Shown here: one piece after another, positions 62,752 to 64,000 of the stretch | Numbering within the stretch: position 1 is the stretch's first letter | Layout of the letters: each line of letters begins with the position of its first letter | Origin: Ruegeria sp. TM1040 | Lineage (GTDB): Bacteria; Pseudomonadota; Alphaproteobacteria; Rhodobacterales; Rhodobacteraceae | Assembly (NCBI RefSeq): GCF_000014065.1 | Contig: NC_008044.1 | Coordinates: 209,501-273,500, forward strand | Length of the DNA: 64,000 nucleotides | Direction: 5' to 3' | Notes under the pieces: model-generated | Databases searched by the model: none | Told to the model about the DNA's origin: nothing | What the model saw: only the letters and a program-made list of their open reading frames with translations | Made by a program: the position numbers and the translations under genes

Positions 62752-63462
62752 ATGAAATTTGTAACCAGTGTTGCCACCGTTTTTGCCCTTGGCTTTGCCG
62801 GGGCTGTGCAGGCCGCCGATGTCACCTTGTTGACCGAAGACTATGCGCCCCTCAACTTTGAGCGGGATGGCCAGATCGTTGGCCTTGGCGCGGATCAGGT
62901 GTTTGAGATCATGAGCCGGGCGGGCATCGCCTATGAGGCGGAATTGACCCAGTGGTCCCGTGCGATTGGTCAGGCGGAACGCCGTCCCAACACCTGCGTG
63001 TTCAGCACCACGCATACCGAAGAGCGTGATCCCAAGTTCCAATGGGTTGAGCCGCTCGCCAGCGATAGCACCATCCTCGTGCGTAAAGCTGGCAGTGACA
63101 TCGCCCCGGCAACCATCGAAGACGCGCGCAGCTATCGCACCGGGACCCAGACCGGCGACTACACCGTCGGTGTGCTCGAAGAAGCCGGTTTTGAATCTAT
63201 CGATCTTGCGCCAACCCAATCGGCCACGGTGAAAAAGCTGCTGCAGGGTCGGATTGACCTGATGATCACCTCCGGCTCTTTCCTCGAGGCGGCACTCGCC
63301 GACGGAATCGAGATTGAAGAAGCGCTGGTGGTTTCCACAACCACCATGTCGCTGGCTTGCAGCCTCAAGACCGACGAGGCGCTAATCGCGCGGATGCAGG
63401 ACGCACTGCAGAGCATGATCGACGACGGCACTCAGGCCGAAATCATCGCGCGTTACGAATAA
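62752..63462 (+). CDS. Periplasmic solute-binding protein, SBP_bac_3-like
   Basis: A 236-residue secreted protein with a signal peptide ending at AVQAA. The mature part has the amino-acid-type binding fold: ADVTLLTEDYAPLNFERDGQIVGLGADQVFEIMSRAGIAYEAELTQWSRAIGQAERRPNTCVFSTTHTEERDPKFQWVEPLA, and later the hinge-crossing TGTQTGDYTVGVLEEAGF and LLQGRIDLMITSG. No permease or ATPase gene lies next to it, so it may be an orphan binding or sensory protein. Ligand unknown. Confidence 0.85.
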   Translation: MKFVTSVATVFALGFAGAVQAADVTLLTEDYAPLNFERDGQIVGLGADQVFEIMSRAGIAYEAELTQWSRAIGQAERRPNTCVFSTTHTEERDPKFQWVEPLASDSTILVRKAGSDIAPATIEDARSYRTGTQTGDYTVGVLEEAGFESIDLAPTQSATVKKLLQGRIDLMITSGSFLEAALADGIEIEEALVVSTTTMSLACSLKTDEALIARMQDALQSMIDDGTQAEIIARYE

Positions 63463-63609
63463 GTCGCGTCCTAAACCTATTTTGGTTTCGCAGCGCGCAT
63501 GCTCGGTTCAGGGCATGCGCGTTTGCGTTTCAAAAGGCAGGGCGCGGCCAGCGCACAACGGCATCAAGCGCTCTCGCCAAACCTGGCGCGCCTGCGCTAA
63601 GAGAGCATC

Positions 63610-64000
63610 ATGGCCCAGATTGATTCCCTCTTCGTGACCCGCCTTTATCGTGCTGCGCTCTCCGAGCACGGCCCCAAAATTGACCCGCAGGAAATGGAGG
63701 CGTCGTGCATCGCGATCGCCGAAGATGATGAGGCGGGGCAGGACTGGTGCGAGGAGAATGGCTATCCCGGCTATACGTCCTATGCGTCGCTCACCGATCT
63801 GCCCTGGCGGTTCCCTATTTTTGCTGATCTGGTCAAATCTCTGGACGCCCATGTCGCAGCCTTTGCGCAGGATCTCGAACTCAATCTCGATGGGCGTGAT
63901 CTGAAGCTTGAAGATCTGTGGATCAACATCCTGCCTGAGGGCGGCACCCACGCCAGCCACATTCACCCACATTCGGTGATTTCCGGCACCACCTATGTCT
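63610..64000 (+). CDS. 2OG-Fe(II) oxygenase-like protein, 5' part (continues past the window)
   Basis: The first 130 residues of a protein cut by the window edge. It begins AQIDSLFVTRLYRAALSEHG and runs to WINILPEGGTHASHIHPHSVISGTTYV, which fits the putative 2-oxoglutarate/Fe(II) oxygenase family recalled as TIGR02466. The H-x-H (HIHPHS) and SGT.YV features match its iron-binding and core strand. The reaction and substrate are unknown; the second half with the remaining iron ligand is not visible. Confidence 0.75.
   Translation, partial: MAQIDSLFVTRLYRAALSEHGPKIDPQEMEASCIAIAEDDEAGQDWCEENGYPGYTSYASLTDLPWRFPIFADLVKSLDAHVAAFAQDLELNLDGRDLKLEDLWINILPEGGTHASHIHPHSVISGTTYV

Overview
The window comes from an alphaproteobacterium of the order Rhodobacterales, most likely a marine roseobacter related to Ruegeria, Tritonibacter or Phaeobacter. 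Three things support this: a compact SAM/SAH-type riboswitch in front of metK, which is an element known from Rhodobacterales; the corC-lnt-metK order; and moderately GC-rich codon use. No tRNA, rRNA, CRISPR array, transposase or integrase was seen.

Layout. Positions 1-8.2 kb hold core metabolism and RNA modification: corC end, lnt, riboswitch-metK, a periplasmic ClpP-like protein, trmB, then on the minus strand a nitroreductase, cmk, a GNAT acetyltransferase and aroA. From 8.6 to 15.5 kb come rpsA, zinT with a Zur-like box, ihfB, a LapA-domain protein, trpF, a LysR regulator and trpB. From 15.6 to 31.8 kb lies a mixed accessory and metabolic stretch. It holds an HxlR regulator divergent from a quinone reductase/GST/DsbA-like operon, a class D beta-lactamase, a glyoxalase-fold protein with a divergent LysR, pth, a lipoprotein, rplY, a sulfotransferase-like protein, an MFS transporter, an FMN-dependent lactate dehydrogenase, a hybrid histidine kinase, trpA, a PagL-like lipid A deacylase, ychF and a nucleoside hydrolase.

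From 32 to 62 kb is the ribosomal/RNA polymerase supercluster: secE, nusG, rplK, rplA, rplJ, rplL, rpoB, rpoC, rpsL, rpsG, fusA, tuf, rpsJ, rplC, rplD, rplW, rplB, rpsS, rplV, rpsC, rplP. It is cut repeatedly by accessory genes, most of them set off by intrinsic terminators: a GT4 glycosyltransferase after nusG, a GT2-type glycosyltransferase after rplA, two rhamnosyltransferase-like genes around an EamA transporter after rpoC, and a membrane-anchored PIN/NYN-like ribonuclease plus a small lipoprotein after tuf.

The most striking insertion lies between rplW and rplB, inside the S10 operon (57.5-59.2 kb). An AT-richer cassette carries a broken membrane-protein gene, the tail of an Rhs core with a toxin-like C-terminus interrupted by one in-frame stop, and a small intact gene resembling a DUF6966-type immunity protein. 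It looks like a captured and decaying Rhs toxin-tip/immunity module. The window ends with a terminator after rplP, a lipoprotein, a periplasmic solute-binding protein and the start of a 2OG-Fe(II) oxygenase-like gene.
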